Source: Siphlonurus alternatus
Taxonomy: Eukaryota; Arthropoda; Insecta; Ephemeroptera; Siphlonuridae
Length of the DNA: 64,000 bases
Direction: 5' to 3'
NCBI GenBank assembly: GCA_949825025.1
Contig: OX463780.1
Location: 50,161,488 to 50,225,487, forward strand
Shown here piece after piece: positions 13,767 through 28,729 of the stretch (the first letter of the stretch is position 1; every line of letters begins with the position of its first letter). The notes beneath the pieces were generated by a model. That model was not told the origin of the DNA, did no database searches, and saw nothing but the letters and a program-made list of their open reading frames with translations. The position numbers and the translations under genes were made by a program.

Positions 13767-16700
13767 AATTCAATTTTATTCAATTCATTTATTCAATTCA
13801 ATTCATTTATTCAATTCAATTCTATTCAATTCAAATCAATTCAATTCATTTATTCAATTCATTTATTCAATTCATTTATTCAATTCAATTCAATTCAATT
13901 AATTTAATTCAATTCATTTATTCAATTCAATTCAATTTATTTCAATTCAATTCAATTCAATCAATTCAAATCAATTCAATTCAAATCAATTCAAATCAAT
14001 TCATTTCATTTATTCAATTCAATTCAATTCAAATCAATTCAATTTAATTCAATTTAATTTAATTTAATTTAATTTAATTCAATTCAATTCAATTCTTTTA
14101 TTCAATTCATTCAATTCAAGTCAATTCAATTCAAATCAATTTAATTTAATTCAATTCAAATCAATTCAAATTTATTCACTTCATTTATTCAATTCAATTC
14201 AATTCAATTCAAATAAATGCAATTCAATTCATTTATTCAATTCAATTCAATTCAAATCAATTCAATTCATTCATTCAATTCATTTATTCAATTCATTTAT
14301 TCAATTCAAATCAAGTCAATTTATTTATTCAATTCATTCAATTCAAGTCAATTCAAATCAATTCAATTCAAATCAATTCAATTCATTTATTCAATTCAAG
14401 TCAATTCAATTCAATCAATTCAAATCAATTCAATTTGATTCAATTCAAATCAATTCAATTCATTTTTCAATTGATTCAATTCAAGTCAATTCAATTTAAA
14501 TCAATTCAATTCAATTATTTAATTCAAGTCAATTCAATTCAATCAATTCAAATCAATTCAATTCAAATCAATTCAATTCGATTCAATTCAAATCAATTTA
14601 ATTCAATTTAATTCAATTCAATTCAAATCAATTCAATTCATTTATTCAATTGATTCAATTCAAGTCAATTCAATTTAAATCAATTCAATTCAATTCAAAT
14701 CAATTCAATTCATTCATTCAATTCATTTATTCAATTCAATTTAATTCAATTCAATTCAATTTAATTTAATTCAATTCATTTATTCAATTTATTTCAATTT
14801 AATTCAATTCAAATCAATTCAATTCATTTATTCAATTCAAGTCAATTCAATCAATTCAAATCAATTCAATTCAAATCAATTCAATTCAAATCAATTCAAT
14901 TCATTTATTCAATTCATTTCAATTCAAATCAATTCAATTCAAATCAATTCAAATCAATTCAATTCATTTATTCAATTTAATTCAATTCAATTCAATGCAG
15001 TTCAATTCAAATCAATTCAATTCAATTTCATTCAATTCAAATCAATTCAATTCATTTATTCAATTCATTCAATTCAAGTCAATTCAATTTAAATCAATTC
15101 AAATTAATTCAATTCATTTATTCAATTCAATTCAATGCAGTTCAGTTCATTTATTCAATTCAATTCACTTATTTAATTCAATTCAATTCAATTCATTTAT
15201 TCAATTCATTTATTCAATTCAATTCAATTCAATTCAATTCAATTCAATTCAATTCAATTCAATTCAATTCAATTTAATTCAATTCAATTCATTTATTCAA
15301 TTCATTCAATTCAAGTCAATTCAATTTAAATCAATTCAAATTAATTCAATTCATTTATTCAATTCAATTCAATTCAATGCAGTTCAGTTCATTTATTCAA
15401 TTCAATTCACTTATTTAATTCAATTCAATTCATTTATTCAATTCATTTATTCAATTCATTCAATTCAATTCAATTCAATTCAATTCGATTCAATTCAAAT
15501 CAATTTAATTCAATTTAATTCAATTCAAATCAATTCAATTCATTTATTCAATTGATTCAATTCAAGTCAATTCAATTCAAATCAAATCAATTCAATTCAA
15601 TTCAATTCAAATCAATTCAATTCAAATCAATTCAATTCAATTCAATTCAATTTAATTTAATTTAATTCAATTAAAATCAATTCAATTCTTTTATTCAATT
15701 CATTCAATTCAAGTCAATTCAAATCAATTTAATTTAATTCAATTCAAATCAATTCAAATTTATTCAATTCATTTATTCAATTCAATTCAATTCAAATCAA
15801 TGCAATTCAATTCATTTATTCAATTCAATTCAATTCAATTCAATTCAATTCAATTCAATTCAATTCAATTCAATTCAATTCATTCATTCAATTCATTTAT
15901 TCAATTCAATTTTATTCAATTTTATTCAATTCAATTTAATTTAATTCAATTCATTTATTCAATTCAATTCAATTTATTTCAATTCAATTTAATTCAATTC
16001 AATTCAAATCAAATCAATTCATTTATTCAATTCAAGTCAATTCAATCAATTCAAATCAATTCAAATCAATTCAATTCATTTATTCAATTCATTTCAAATC
16101 AATTCAATTCAATTCAAATCAATTCAATTCAATTCAATCCAAATCAATTCAATTCATTTATTCAATTCATTTATTCAATTCAATTCAATTCAATTCAATT
16201 CAATTTAATTTAATTCAATTCATTTATTCAATTCAATTCAATTTATTTCAATTCAATTTAATTCAATTCAATTCAATTCAATTCAATTCAATTCAATTCA
16301 AATCAATTCAATTCAATTCATTTATTCAATTCAATTCAATTCAATTTAATTTAATTCAATTCATTTATTCAATTCAATTCAATTTATTTCAATTCAATTT
16401 AATTCAATTCAATTCAAATCAATTCAATTCATTTATTCAATTCAAGTCAATTCAATTCAATCAATTCAAATCAATTCAAATCAATTCATTTATTCAATTC
16501 ATTTCAATTCAATTCATTTATTCAATTCATTCAATTCAAGTCAATTCAATTCAAATCAATTCAATTCAATTCAATTCATTTATTCAATTCAATTCACTTA
16601 TTTAATTCAATTCAATTCAATTCATTTATTCAATTCAATTCAAATCAAGTCAATTTATTTATTCAATTCATTCAATTCAAGTCAATTCAAATCAATTCAA

Positions 16701-19700
16701 TTCAATTCAATTCAATTCAATTCAATTCAATTCAAATCAATTCAATTCAATTCAAATCAATTCAATTCAATTCATTTATTCAATTCATTCAATTTATGTC
16801 AATTCAATTCAAATCAATTCAATTCAATTCAATTCAAATCAATTTAAATCAATTCATTTATTTAATTCAATTCAATTCAATGCAGTTCAATTCAAATCAA
16901 TTCAATTCAATTCATTTATTCAATTCAATTCAATTCAATTCAAATCAATTCAAATTAATTCAATTCATTTATTCAATTCAATGCAGTTCAGTTCATTTAT
17001 TCAATTCAATTCACTTATTTAATTCAATTCAATTCATTAATTCAATTCATTTATTCAATTCAATTCATTTATTCAATTCATTCAATTCAATTCAATTCAA
17101 TTCGATTCAATTCAAATCAATTTAATTCAATTTAATTCAATTCAAATCAATTCAATTCATTTATTCAATTGATTCAATTCAAGTCAATTCAATTCAAATC
17201 AAATCAATTCAATTCAATTCAATTCAAATCAATTCAAATCAATTCAATTTAATTCAATTTAATTTAATTCAATTAAAATCAATTCAATTCTTTTATTCAA
17301 TTCATTCAATTCAAGTCAATTCAAATCAATTTAATTTAATTCAATTCAAATCAATTCAAATTTATTCAATTCATTTATTCAATTCAATTAAATTCAATTC
17401 AAATCAATGCAATTCAATTCATTTATTCAATTCAATTCAATTCAATTCAATTCAATTCATTCATTCAATTCATTTATTCAATTCAATTTTATTCAATTCA
17501 ATTTTATTCAATTCAATTTAATTTAATTCAATTCATTTATTCAATTCAATTCAATTTATTTCAATTCAATTTAATTCAATTCAATTTAAATCAAATCAAT
17601 TCATTTATTCAATTCAATTCAATTCAATCAATTCAAATCAATTCAAATCAATTCAAATCAATTCAATTCATTTATTCAATTCATTTCAATTCAAGTCAAT
17701 TCAATTCAAATCAATTCAATTCAATTCAATTCAATCCAAATCAATTCAATTCAATTCATTTATTCAATTCATTTATTCAATTCAATTCAATTCAATTCAA
17801 TTCAATTCAATTTAATTTAATTTAATTCAATTCATTTATTCAATTCAATTCAATTTATTTCAATTCAATTTAATTCAATTCAATTCAATTCAATTCAATT
17901 CAATTCAAATCCATTCAATTCAATTCATTTATTCAATTCAATTCAATTCAATTCAATTTAATTTAATTCAATTCATTTATTCAATTCAATTCAATTTATT
18001 TCAATTCAATTTAATTCAATTCAATTCAAATCAATTCATTTATTCAATTCAATCAATTCAAATCAATTCAAATCAATTCATTTATTCAATTCAATTCAAA
18101 TCAATGCAATTCAATTCATTTATTCAATTCAATTTAATTCAATTCAATTCAATTCAATTCATTCATTCAATTCATTTATTCAATTCAATTTAATTCAATT
18201 CAATTCAATTTAATTTAATTCAATTCATTTATTCAATTCAATTCAATTTATTTCAATTCAATTTAATTCAATTCAATTCAAATCAATTCATTTATTCAAT
18301 TCAAGTCAATTCAATTCAATCAATTCAAATCAATTCAATTCATTTATTCAATTCATTTCAATTCAAGTCAATTCAAATCAATACAATTCAATTCAATTCA
18401 ATCCAAATCAATGCAATTCAATTCATTTATTCAATTCATTTATTCAATTCAATTCAATTCAATTCAATTCAATTTAATTTAATTCAATTCATTTATTCAA
18501 TTCAATTCAATTTATTTCAATTCAATTTAATTCAATTCAATTCAATTCAATTCAATTCAAATCAATTCAATTCATTTATTCAATTCAATTCAATTCAATT
18601 CAATTCAATTCAATTTAATTTAATTCAATTCATTTATTCAATTCAATTCAATTTATTTCAATTCAATTTAATTCAATTCAATTCAAATCAATTCAATTCA
18701 TTTATTCAATTCAAGTCAATTAAATTCAAATCAATTCAAATCAATTCATTTATTCAATTCATTTCAATTCAATTCATTTATTCAATTCATTCAATTCAAG
18801 TCAATTCAATTCAAATCAATTCAATTCGATTCAATTCAAATCAATTTAATTCAATTTAATTCAATTCAAATCAATTCAATTCAATTCAATTCAATTCAAT
18901 TCAATTCAATTCAATTCAATTCAATTCAATTCAATTTAATTCAATTCAATGAAAAATCAATTCAATTCTTTTATTCAATTCATTCAATTCAAGTCAATTC
19001 AATTCAAATCAATTTAATTTATATCAATTCAAATCAATTCAAATTTATTCAATTCATTTATTCAATTCAATTCAATTCAAATCAATGCAATTCAATTCAT
19101 TTATTCAATTCAATTCAATTCATTTATTCAATTCAATTCAATTCAATTTAATTTAATTCAATTCATTTATTCAATTCAATTCAATTCAAATCAATGCAAT
19201 TCAATTCATTTATTCAATTCAATTCAATTCAATTCAATTCATTCAATTCATTTATTCAATTCAATTCAATTTAATTTAATTCAATTCATTTATTCAATTC
19301 AATTCAATTTATTTCAATTCAATTTAATTCAATTCAAATCAATTCAATTCATTTATTCAATTCAATTCAATTCAATTCAATCAATTCAAATCAATTCAAT
19401 TAAAATAAATTCAAATCAATTCAATTCATTTATTCAATTCATTTCAATTCAAATCAATTCAATTCAAATCAATTCAAATCAATTCAATTCATTTATTCAA
19501 TTCAATTCAATTCAATTCAATTCAATGCAGTTCAATTCAAATCAATTCAATTCAATTCAATTCATTTATTCAATTCAATTCACTTATTTAATTCAATTCA
19601 ATTCATTTATTCAATTCAATTCAAATCAAGTCAATTTATTTATTCAATTCATTCAATTCAAGTCAATTCAAATCAATTCAATTCAATTCAATTCAATTCA

Positions 19701-19960
19701 AATCAATTCAATTCAAATCAATTCAATTCAATTCATTTATTCAATTCATTCAATTTAAGTCAATTCAATTCAAATCAATTCAATTCAATTGAATTCAAAT
19801 CAATTCAAATCAATTCAATTCATTTATTTAATTCAATTCAATTCAATGCAGTTCAATTCAATTCAATTCAATTCAATTCATTTATTCAATTCAATTCAAT
19901 TCAATTCAAATCAATTCAAATCAATTCAATTCATTTATTCAATTCAATGCAATTCAGTTC

Positions 19961-19985
19961 AATCCAATCCAATCCAATGCAATCC
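19961..19985. repeat. (AATCC)n landmark cluster 4 (one unit short)
   Basis: Only three AATCC units precede AATGC, so this copy is 25 bp. It is followed by CAATTTATTTATTC where the others have CAATTCATTTATTC. Confidence 0.9.
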
Positions 19986-20984
19986 AATTCAATTTTATTC
20001 AATTTATTTATTCAATTCAATTCATTTATTCAATTCAATTCTATTCAATTCAAATCAATTCAATTCAATTCATTTATTCAATTCATTTATTCAATTCATT
20101 TATTCAATTCATTTATTCAATTCAATTCAATTCAATTAATTTAATTCAATTCATTTATTCAATTCAATTCAATTTATTTCAATTCAATTCAATTCAATCA
20201 ATTCAAATCAATTCAAATCAATTCAATTTGATTCAATTCAAATCAATTCAATTCATTTTTCAATTGATTCAATTCAAGTCAATTCAATTTAAATCAATTC
20301 AATTCAATTATTTAATTCAAGTCAATTCAATTCAATCAATTCAAATCAACTCAATTCAAATCAATTCGATTCAATTCAAATCAATTTAATTCAATTTAAT
20401 TCAATTCAAATCAATTCAATTCATTTATTCAATTGATTCAATTCAAGTCAATTCAATTTAAATCAATTCAATTCAATTCAAATCAATTCAATTCATTCAT
20501 TCAATTCATTTATTCAATTCAATTTAATTCAATTCAATTCAATTCAATTTAATTTAATTCAATTCATTTATTCAATTCAATTCAATTTATTTCAATGTAA
20601 TTCAATTCAAATCAATTCAATTCATTTATTCAATTCAAGTCAATTCAATCAATTCAAATCAATTCAATTCAAATCAATTCAATTCATTTATTCAATTCAT
20701 TTCAATTCAAATCAATTCAAATCAATTCAATTCATTTATTCAATTGATTCAATTCAAGTCAATTCAATTCAAATCAAATCAATTCAATTCAATTCAATTC
20801 AAATCAATTCAATTCAATTCAAATCAATTCAATTTAATTCAATTTAATTTAATTTAATTCAATTAAAATCAATTCAATCCTTTTATTCAATTCATTCAAT
20901 TCAAGTCAATTCAAATCAATTTAATTTAATTCAATTCAAATCAATTCAAATTTATTCAATTCATTTATTCAATTCAATTCAAAT

Positions 20985-21955
20985 CAATGCAGTTCAATTC
21001 ATTTATTCAATTCAATTTAATTCAATTCAATTCAATTCAATTCAATTCATTCATTCAATTCATTTATTCAATTCAATTTAATTCAATTCAATTCAATTTA
21101 ATTTAATTCAATTCATTTATTCAATTCAATTCAATTTATTTCAATTCAATTTAATTCAATTCAATTCAAATCAATTCATTTATTCAATTCAAGTCAATTC
21201 AATTCAATCAATTCAAATCAATTCAAATCAATTCAATTCATTTATTCAATTCATTTCAATTCAAGTCAATTCAAATCAATTCAATTCAATTCAATTCAAT
21301 CCAAATCAATTCAATTCAATTCATTTATTCAATTCAATTCAATTCAATTCAATTCAATTCAATTCAATTCAATTTAATTTAATTCAATTCATTTATTCAA
21401 TTCAATTCAATTTATTTCAATTCAATTTAATTCAATTCAATTCAATTCAATTCAATTCAATTCAATTCAATTCAAATCAATTCAATTAATTTATTCAATT
21501 CAATTCAATTCAATTCAATTTAATTTAATTCAATTCATTTATACAATTCAATTCAATTTATTTCAATTCAATTTAATTCAATTCAATTCAAACCAATTCA
21601 ATTCATTTATTCAATTCAAGTCAATTCAATTCAAATCAATTCAAATCAATTCATTTATTCAATTCATTTATTCAATTCATTCAATTCAAGTCAATTCAAT
21701 TCAAATCAATTCAATTCGATTCAATTCAAATCAATTTAATTCAATTTAATTCAATTCAAATCAATTCAATTCAATTCAATTCAATTCAATTCAATTCAAT
21801 TCAATTCAATTCAATTCAATTCAATTCAATTCAATTTAATTCAATTCAATTCAAATCAATTCAATTCTTTTATTCAATTCATTCAATTCAAGTCAATTCA
21901 ATTCAAATCAATTTAATTTATATCAATTCAAATCAATTCAAATTTATTCAATTCA
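20985..21955. repeat. About 1-kb satellite module, copy 3
   Basis: Begins with AATGCAGTTC instead of AATGCAATTC, then follows the module order with TTTATACAATTC near 21,539 and TTCGATT near 21,717. It lacks one TTTCAATTCAATTCA step found in the other copies just before the GTCAA step. Confidence 0.7.
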
Positions 21956-22949
21956 TTTATTCAATTCAATTCAATTCAAATCAATGCAATTCAATTCATT
22001 TATTCAATTCAATTCAATTCAATTCAATTCAAATCAATTCAATTCATTTATTCAATTCAATTCAATTCAATTTAATTTAATTCAATTCATTTATTCAATT
22101 CAATTCAATTCAAATCAATGCAATTCAATTCATTTATTCAATTCAATTCAATTCAATTCAATTCAATTCATTTAATTCATTTATTCAATTCAATTCAATT
22201 CAATTCAATTTAATTTAATTCAATTCATTTATTCAATTCAATTCAATTTATTTCAATTCAATTTAATTCAATTCAAATCAATTCAATTCATTTATTCAAT
22301 TCAATTCAAATCAATTCAATTCATTTATTCAATTCAATTCAATTTAATTTAATTCAATTCATTTATTCAATGCAATTCAATTCATTTATTCAATTCAATT
22401 CAATTCAATTCAATTCAATTCAATTCATTTATTCAATTCAATTTAATTCAATTCAATTCAATTTAATTTAATTCAATTCATTTATTCAATTCAATTCAAT
22501 TTATTTCAATTCAATTTAATTCAATTCAATTCAAATCAATTCATTTATTCAATTCAAGTCAATTCAATTCAATCAATTCAAATCAATTCAAATCAATTCA
22601 ATTCATTTATTCAATTCATTTCAATTCAAGTCAATTCAAATCAATTCAATTCAATTCAATTCAATCCAAATCAATTCAATTCAATTCATTTATTCAATTC
22701 AATTCAATTCAATTCAATTCAATTCAATTCAATTCAATTCAATTTAATTTAATTCAATTCATTTATTCAATTCAATTCAATTTATTTCAATTCAATTTAA
22801 TTCAATTCAATTCAATTCAATTCAATTCAATTCAATTCAATTCAATTCAATTCAAATCAATTCAATTAATTTATTCAATTCAATTCAATTCAATTCAATT
22901 CAATTCAATTTAATTTAATTCAATTCATTTATACAATTCAATTCAAATC

Positions 22950-23945
22950 AATGCAGTTCAATTCATTTATTCAATTCAATTTAATTCAATTCAATTCAAT
23001 TCATTCATTCAATTCATTTATTCAATTCAATTTAATTCAATTCAATTCAATTTAATTTAATTCAATTCATTTATTCAATTCAATTCAATTTATTTCAATT
23101 CAATTTAATTCAATTCAATTCAAATCAATTCATTTATTCAATTCAAGTCAATTCAATTCAATCAATTCAAATCAATTCAAATCAATTCAATTCATTTATT
23201 CAATTCATTTCAATTCAAGTCAATTCAAATCAATTCAATTCAATTCAATTCAATCCAAATCAATTCAATTCAATTCATTTATTCAATTCAATTCAATTCA
23301 ATTCAATTCAATTCAATTCAATTCAATTTAATTTAATTCAATTCATTTATTCAATTCAATTCAATTTATTTCAATTCAATTTAATTCAATTCAATTCAAT
23401 TCAATTCAATTCAATTCAATTCAAATCAATTCAATTAATTTATTCAATTCAATTCAATTCAATTCAATTCAATTTAATTTAATTCAATTCATTTATACAA
23501 TTCAATTCAATTTATTTCAATTCAATTTAATTCAATTCAATTCAAACCAATTCAATTCATTTATTCAATTCAAGTCAATTCAATTCAAATCAATTCAAAT
23601 CAATTCATTTATTCAATTCATTTCAATTCAATTCATTTATTCAATTCATTCAATTCAAGTCAATTCAATTCAAATCAATTCAATTCGATTCAATTCAAAT
23701 CAATTTAATTCAATTTAATTCAATTCAAATCAATTCAATTCAATTCAATTCAATTCAATTCAATTCAATTCAATTCAATTCAATTCAATTCAATTCAATT
23801 CAATTCAATTCAATTCAATTCAATTTAATTCAATTCAATTCAAATCAATTCAATTCTTTTATTCAATTCATTCAATTCAAGTCAATTCAATTCAAATCAA
23901 TTTAATTTATATCAATTCAAATCAATTCAAATTTATTCAATTCAT
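22950..23945. repeat. About 1-kb satellite module, copy 4
   Basis: Starts with AATGCAGTTC directly after a truncated module that breaks off just after its own TTTATACAATTC (22,931). It contains the longest pure CAATT run I noticed (23,731-23,825). Confidence 0.7.
23731..23825. repeat. Longest perfect CAATT run noticed (19 units)
   Basis: Ninety-five bases of uninterrupted CAATT between CAAAT and TTTAA steps. The homologous run in sister modules is shorter (for example 80 bp at 26,065-26,144), so this segment varies in length between copies. Confidence 0.9.
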
Positions 23946-25243
23946 TTATTCAATTCAATTCATTTATTCAATTCAATTCAATTCAATTCAATTCAAATCA
24001 ATTCAATTCATTTATTCAATTCAATTCAATTCAATTTAATTTAATTCAATTCATTTATTCAATTCAATTCAATTCAAATCAATGCAATTCAATTCATTTA
24101 TTCAATTCAATTCAATTCAATTCAATTCAATTCAATTCATTTATTCAATTCAATTAATTTAATTCAATTCATTTATTCAATTCAATTCAATTTATTTCAA
24201 TTCAATTCAATTCAATCAATTCAAATCAATTCAAATCAATTCAATTTGATTCAATTCAAATCAATTCAATTCATTTTTCAATTGATTCAATTCAAGTCAA
24301 TTCAATTTAAATCAATTCAATTCAATTATTTAATTCAAGTCAATTCAATTCAATCAATTCAAATCAACTCAATTCAAATCAATTCGATTCAATTCAAATC
24401 AATTTAATTCAATTTAATTCAATTCAATTCAAATCAATTCAATTCATTTATTCAATTGATTCAATTCAAGTCAATTCAATTTAAATCAATTCAATTCAAT
24501 TCAAATCAATTCAATTCAATTCAATTCAATTCATTTATTCAATTCATTTATTCAATTCATTTATTCAATTCAATTCAATTCAATTAATTTAATTCAATTC
24601 ATTTATTCAATTCAATTCAATTTATTTCAATTCAATTCAATTCAATCAATTCAATTCAATTCAATTCAATTCAATTCATTTATTCAATTCATTTATTCAA
24701 TTCATTTATTCAATTCAATTCAATTCAATTAATTTAATTCAATTCATTTATTCAATTCAATTCAATTTAATTCAATTCAATTCAATTCAATTTAATTTAA
24801 TTCAATTCATTTATTCAATTCAATTCAATTTATTTCAATGTAATTCAATTCAAATCAATTCAATTCATTTATTCAATTCAAGTCAATTCAATCAATTCAA
24901 ATCAATTCAATTCAAATCAATTCAATTCATTTATTCAATTCATTTCAATTCAAATCAATTCAATTCAAATCAATTCAATTCATTTATTCAATTGATTCAA
25001 TTCAAGTCAATTCAATTCAAATCAAATCAATTCAATTCAATTCAATTCAAATCAATTCAATTCAATTCAATTCAAATCAATTCAATTCAATTTAATTCAA
25101 TTTAATTTAATTTAATTCAATTAAAATCAATTCAATCCTTTTATTCAATTCATTCAATTCAAGTCAATTCAAATCAATTTAATTTAATTCAATTCAAATC
25201 AATTCAAATTTATTCAATTCATTTATTCAATTCAATTCAAATC

Positions 25244-26262
25244 AATGCAGTTCAATTCATTTATTCAATTCAATTTAATTCAATTCAATTCAATTCAATT
25301 CAATTCAATTCAATTCAATTCATTCATTCAATTCATTTATTCAATTCAATTTAATTCAATTCAATTCAATTTAATTTAATTCAATTCATTTATTCAATTC
25401 AATTCAATTTATTTCAATTCAATTTAATTCAATTCAATTCAAATCAATTCATTTATTCAATTCAAGTCAATTCAATTCAATCAATTCAAATCAATTCAAA
25501 TCAATTCAATTCATTTATTCAATTCATTTCAATTCAAGTCAATTCAAATCAATTCAATTCAATTCAATTCAATCCAAATCAATTCAATTCAATTCATTTA
25601 TTCAATTCAATTCAATTCAATTCAATTCAATTCAATTTAATTTAATTCAATTCATTTATTCAATTCAATTCAATTTATTTCAATTCAATTTAATTCAATT
25701 CAATTCAATTCAATTCAATTCAATTCAATTCAATTCAATTCAATTCAAATCAATTCAATTAATTTATTCAATTCAATTCAATTCAATTCAATTCAATTCA
25801 ATTCAATTTAATTTAATTCAATTCATTTATACAATTCAATTCAATTTATTTCAATTCAATTTAATTCAATTCAATTCAAACCAATTCAATTCATTTATTC
25901 AATTCAAGTCAATTCAATTCAAATCAATTCAAATCAATTCATTTATTCAATTCATTTCAATTCAATTCATTTATTCAATTCATTCAATTCAAGTCAATTC
26001 AATTCAAATCAATTCAATTCGATTCAATTCAAATCAATTTAATTCAATTTAATTCAATTCAAATCAATTCAATTCAATTCAATTCAATTCAATTCAATTC
26101 AATTCAATTCAATTCAATTCAATTCAATTCAATTCAATTCAATTTAATTCAATTCAATTCAAATCAATTCAATTCTTTTATTCAATTCATTCAATTCAAG
26201 TCAATTCAATTCAAATCAATTTAATTTATATCAATTCAAATCAATTCAAATTTATTCAATTC
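25244..26262. repeat. About 1-kb satellite module, copy 5
   Basis: AATGCAGTTC start near 25,247, TTTATACAATTC near 25,829, TTCGATT near 26,019, a pure CAATT run at 26,065-26,144, then TTCTTTTATTC and AATTTATATC as in the other copies. Confidence 0.7.
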
Positions 26263-27479
26263 ATTTATTCAATTCAATTCAATTCAAATCAATGCAATTC
26301 AATTCATTTATTCAATTCAATTCAATTCAATTCAATTCAATTCAAATCAATTCAATTCATTTATTCAATTCAATTCAATTCAATTTAATTTAATTCAATT
26401 CATTTATTCAATTCAATTCAATTCAAATCAATGCAATTCAATTCATTTATTCAATTCAATTCAATTCAATTCAATTCAATTCAATTCAATTCATTTAATT
26501 CATTTATTCAATTCAATTCAATTCAATTCAATTTAATTTAATTCAATTCATTTATTCAATTCAATTCAATTTATTTCAATTCAATTTAATTCAATTCAAA
26601 TCAATTCAATTCATTTATTCAATTCAATTCAAATCAATTCAATTCATTTATTCAATTCAATTCAATTCAATTTAATTTAATTCAATTCATTTATTCAATT
26701 CAATTCAATTCAATTCAATTCAATTCAATTCATTTATTCAATTCAATTCAATTCAATTCAATTTAATTTAATTCAATTCATTTATTCAATTCAATTCAAT
26801 TTATTTCAATTCAATTTAATTCAATTCAAATCAATTCAATTCATTTATTCAATTCAATTCAATTCAATTCAATCAATTCAAATCAATTCAATTCAAATAA
26901 ATTCAAATCAATTCAATTCATTTCAATTCAAATCAATTCAATTCAAATCAATTCAAATCAATTCAATTCATTTATTCAATTCAATTCAATTCAATTCAAT
27001 GCAGTTCAATTCAAATCAATTCAATTCAATTCAATTCATTTATTCAATTCAATTCACTTATTTAATTCAATTCAATTCAATTCATTTATTCAATTCAATT
27101 CAAATCAAGTCAATTTATTTATTCAATTTATTCAATTCAAGTCAATTCAATTCAAATCAATTCAATTCAATTCAATTCAATTCAATTCAATTCAATTCAA
27201 TTCAAATCAATTCAATTCAAATCAATTCAATTCAATTCGTTTATTCAATTCATTCAATTTAAGTCAATTCAATTCAAATCAATTCAATTCAATTCAATTC
27301 AATTCAAATCAATTCAAATCAATTCAAATCAATTCAATTCATTTATTTAATTCAATTCAATTCAATGCAGTTCAATTCAATTCAATTCAATTCAATTCAT
27401 TTATTCAATTCAATTCAATTCAATTCAAATCAATTCAAATCAATTCAATTCATTTATTCAATTCAATGCAATTCAGTTC

Positions 27480-27509
27480 AATCCAATCCAATCCAATCCA
27501 ATGCAATCC
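27480..27509. repeat. (AATCC)n landmark cluster 5
   Basis: 30-bp cluster in the block matching 10,400-14,900, offset 16,320 from cluster 2. Confidence 0.9.
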
Positions 27510-28729
27510 AATTCAATTTTATTCAATTCATTTATTCAATTCAATTCATTTATTCAATTCAATTCTATTCAATTCAAATCAATTCAATTCAATTCATTTA
27601 TTCAATTCATTTATTCAATTCAATTCAATTCAATTAATTTAATTCAATTCATTTATTCAATTCAATTCAATTTATTTCAATTCAATTCAATTCAATCAAT
27701 TCAAATCAATTCAAATCAATTCAATTTGATTCAATTCAAATCAATTCAATTCATTTTTCAATTGATTCAATTCAAGTCAATTCAATTTAAATCAATTTAA
27801 TTCAATTATTTAATTCAAGTCAATTCAATTCAATCAATTCAAATCAATTCAAATCAATTCAATTCGATTCAATTCAAATCAATTTAATTCAATTTAATTC
27901 AATTCAATTCAAATCAATTCAATTCATTTATTCAATTGATTCAATTCAAGTCAATTCAATTTAAATCAATTCAATTCAAATCATTTCAATTCATTCATTC
28001 AATTCATTTATTCAATTCAATTCAATTCAATTTAATTTAATTCAATTCATTTATTCAATTCAATTCAATTTATTTCAATGTAATTCAATTCAAATCAATT
28101 CAATTCATTTATTCAATTCAAGTCAATTCAATCAATTCAAATCAATTCAATTCAAATCAATTCAATTCAAATCAATTCAATTCATTTATTCAATTCATTT
28201 CAATTCAAATCAATTCAATTCAAATCAATTCAAATCAATTCAATTCATTTATTCAATTGATTCAATTCAAGTCAAGTCAATTCAAATCAAATCAATTCAA
28301 TTCAATTCAATTCAAATCAATTCAATTCAATTCAAATCAATTCAATTCAATTTAATTCAATTTTATTTAATTTAATTCAATTAAAATCAATTCAATTCTT
28401 TTATTCAATTCATTCAATTCAAGTCAATTCAAATCAATTTAATTTAATTCAATTCAAATCAATTCAAATTTATTCAATTCATTTATTCAATTCAAATCAA
28501 TGCAATTCAATTCATTTATTCAATTCAATTTAATTCAATTCAATTCAATTCAATTCAATTCAATTCAATTCATTCATTCAATTCATTTATTCAATTCAAT
28601 TTAATTCAATTCAATTTAATTTAATTCAATTCATTTATTCAATTCAATTCAATTTATTTCAATTCAATTTAATTCAATTCAATTCAAATCAATTCATTTA
28701 TTCAATTCAAGTCAATTCAATTCAATCAA

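Noticed and set aside
19788..19800. Inversion point at CAATTGAATTC
   Set aside because: This is a single T-to-G type change creating a local palindrome; the satellite keeps the same orientation on both sides.
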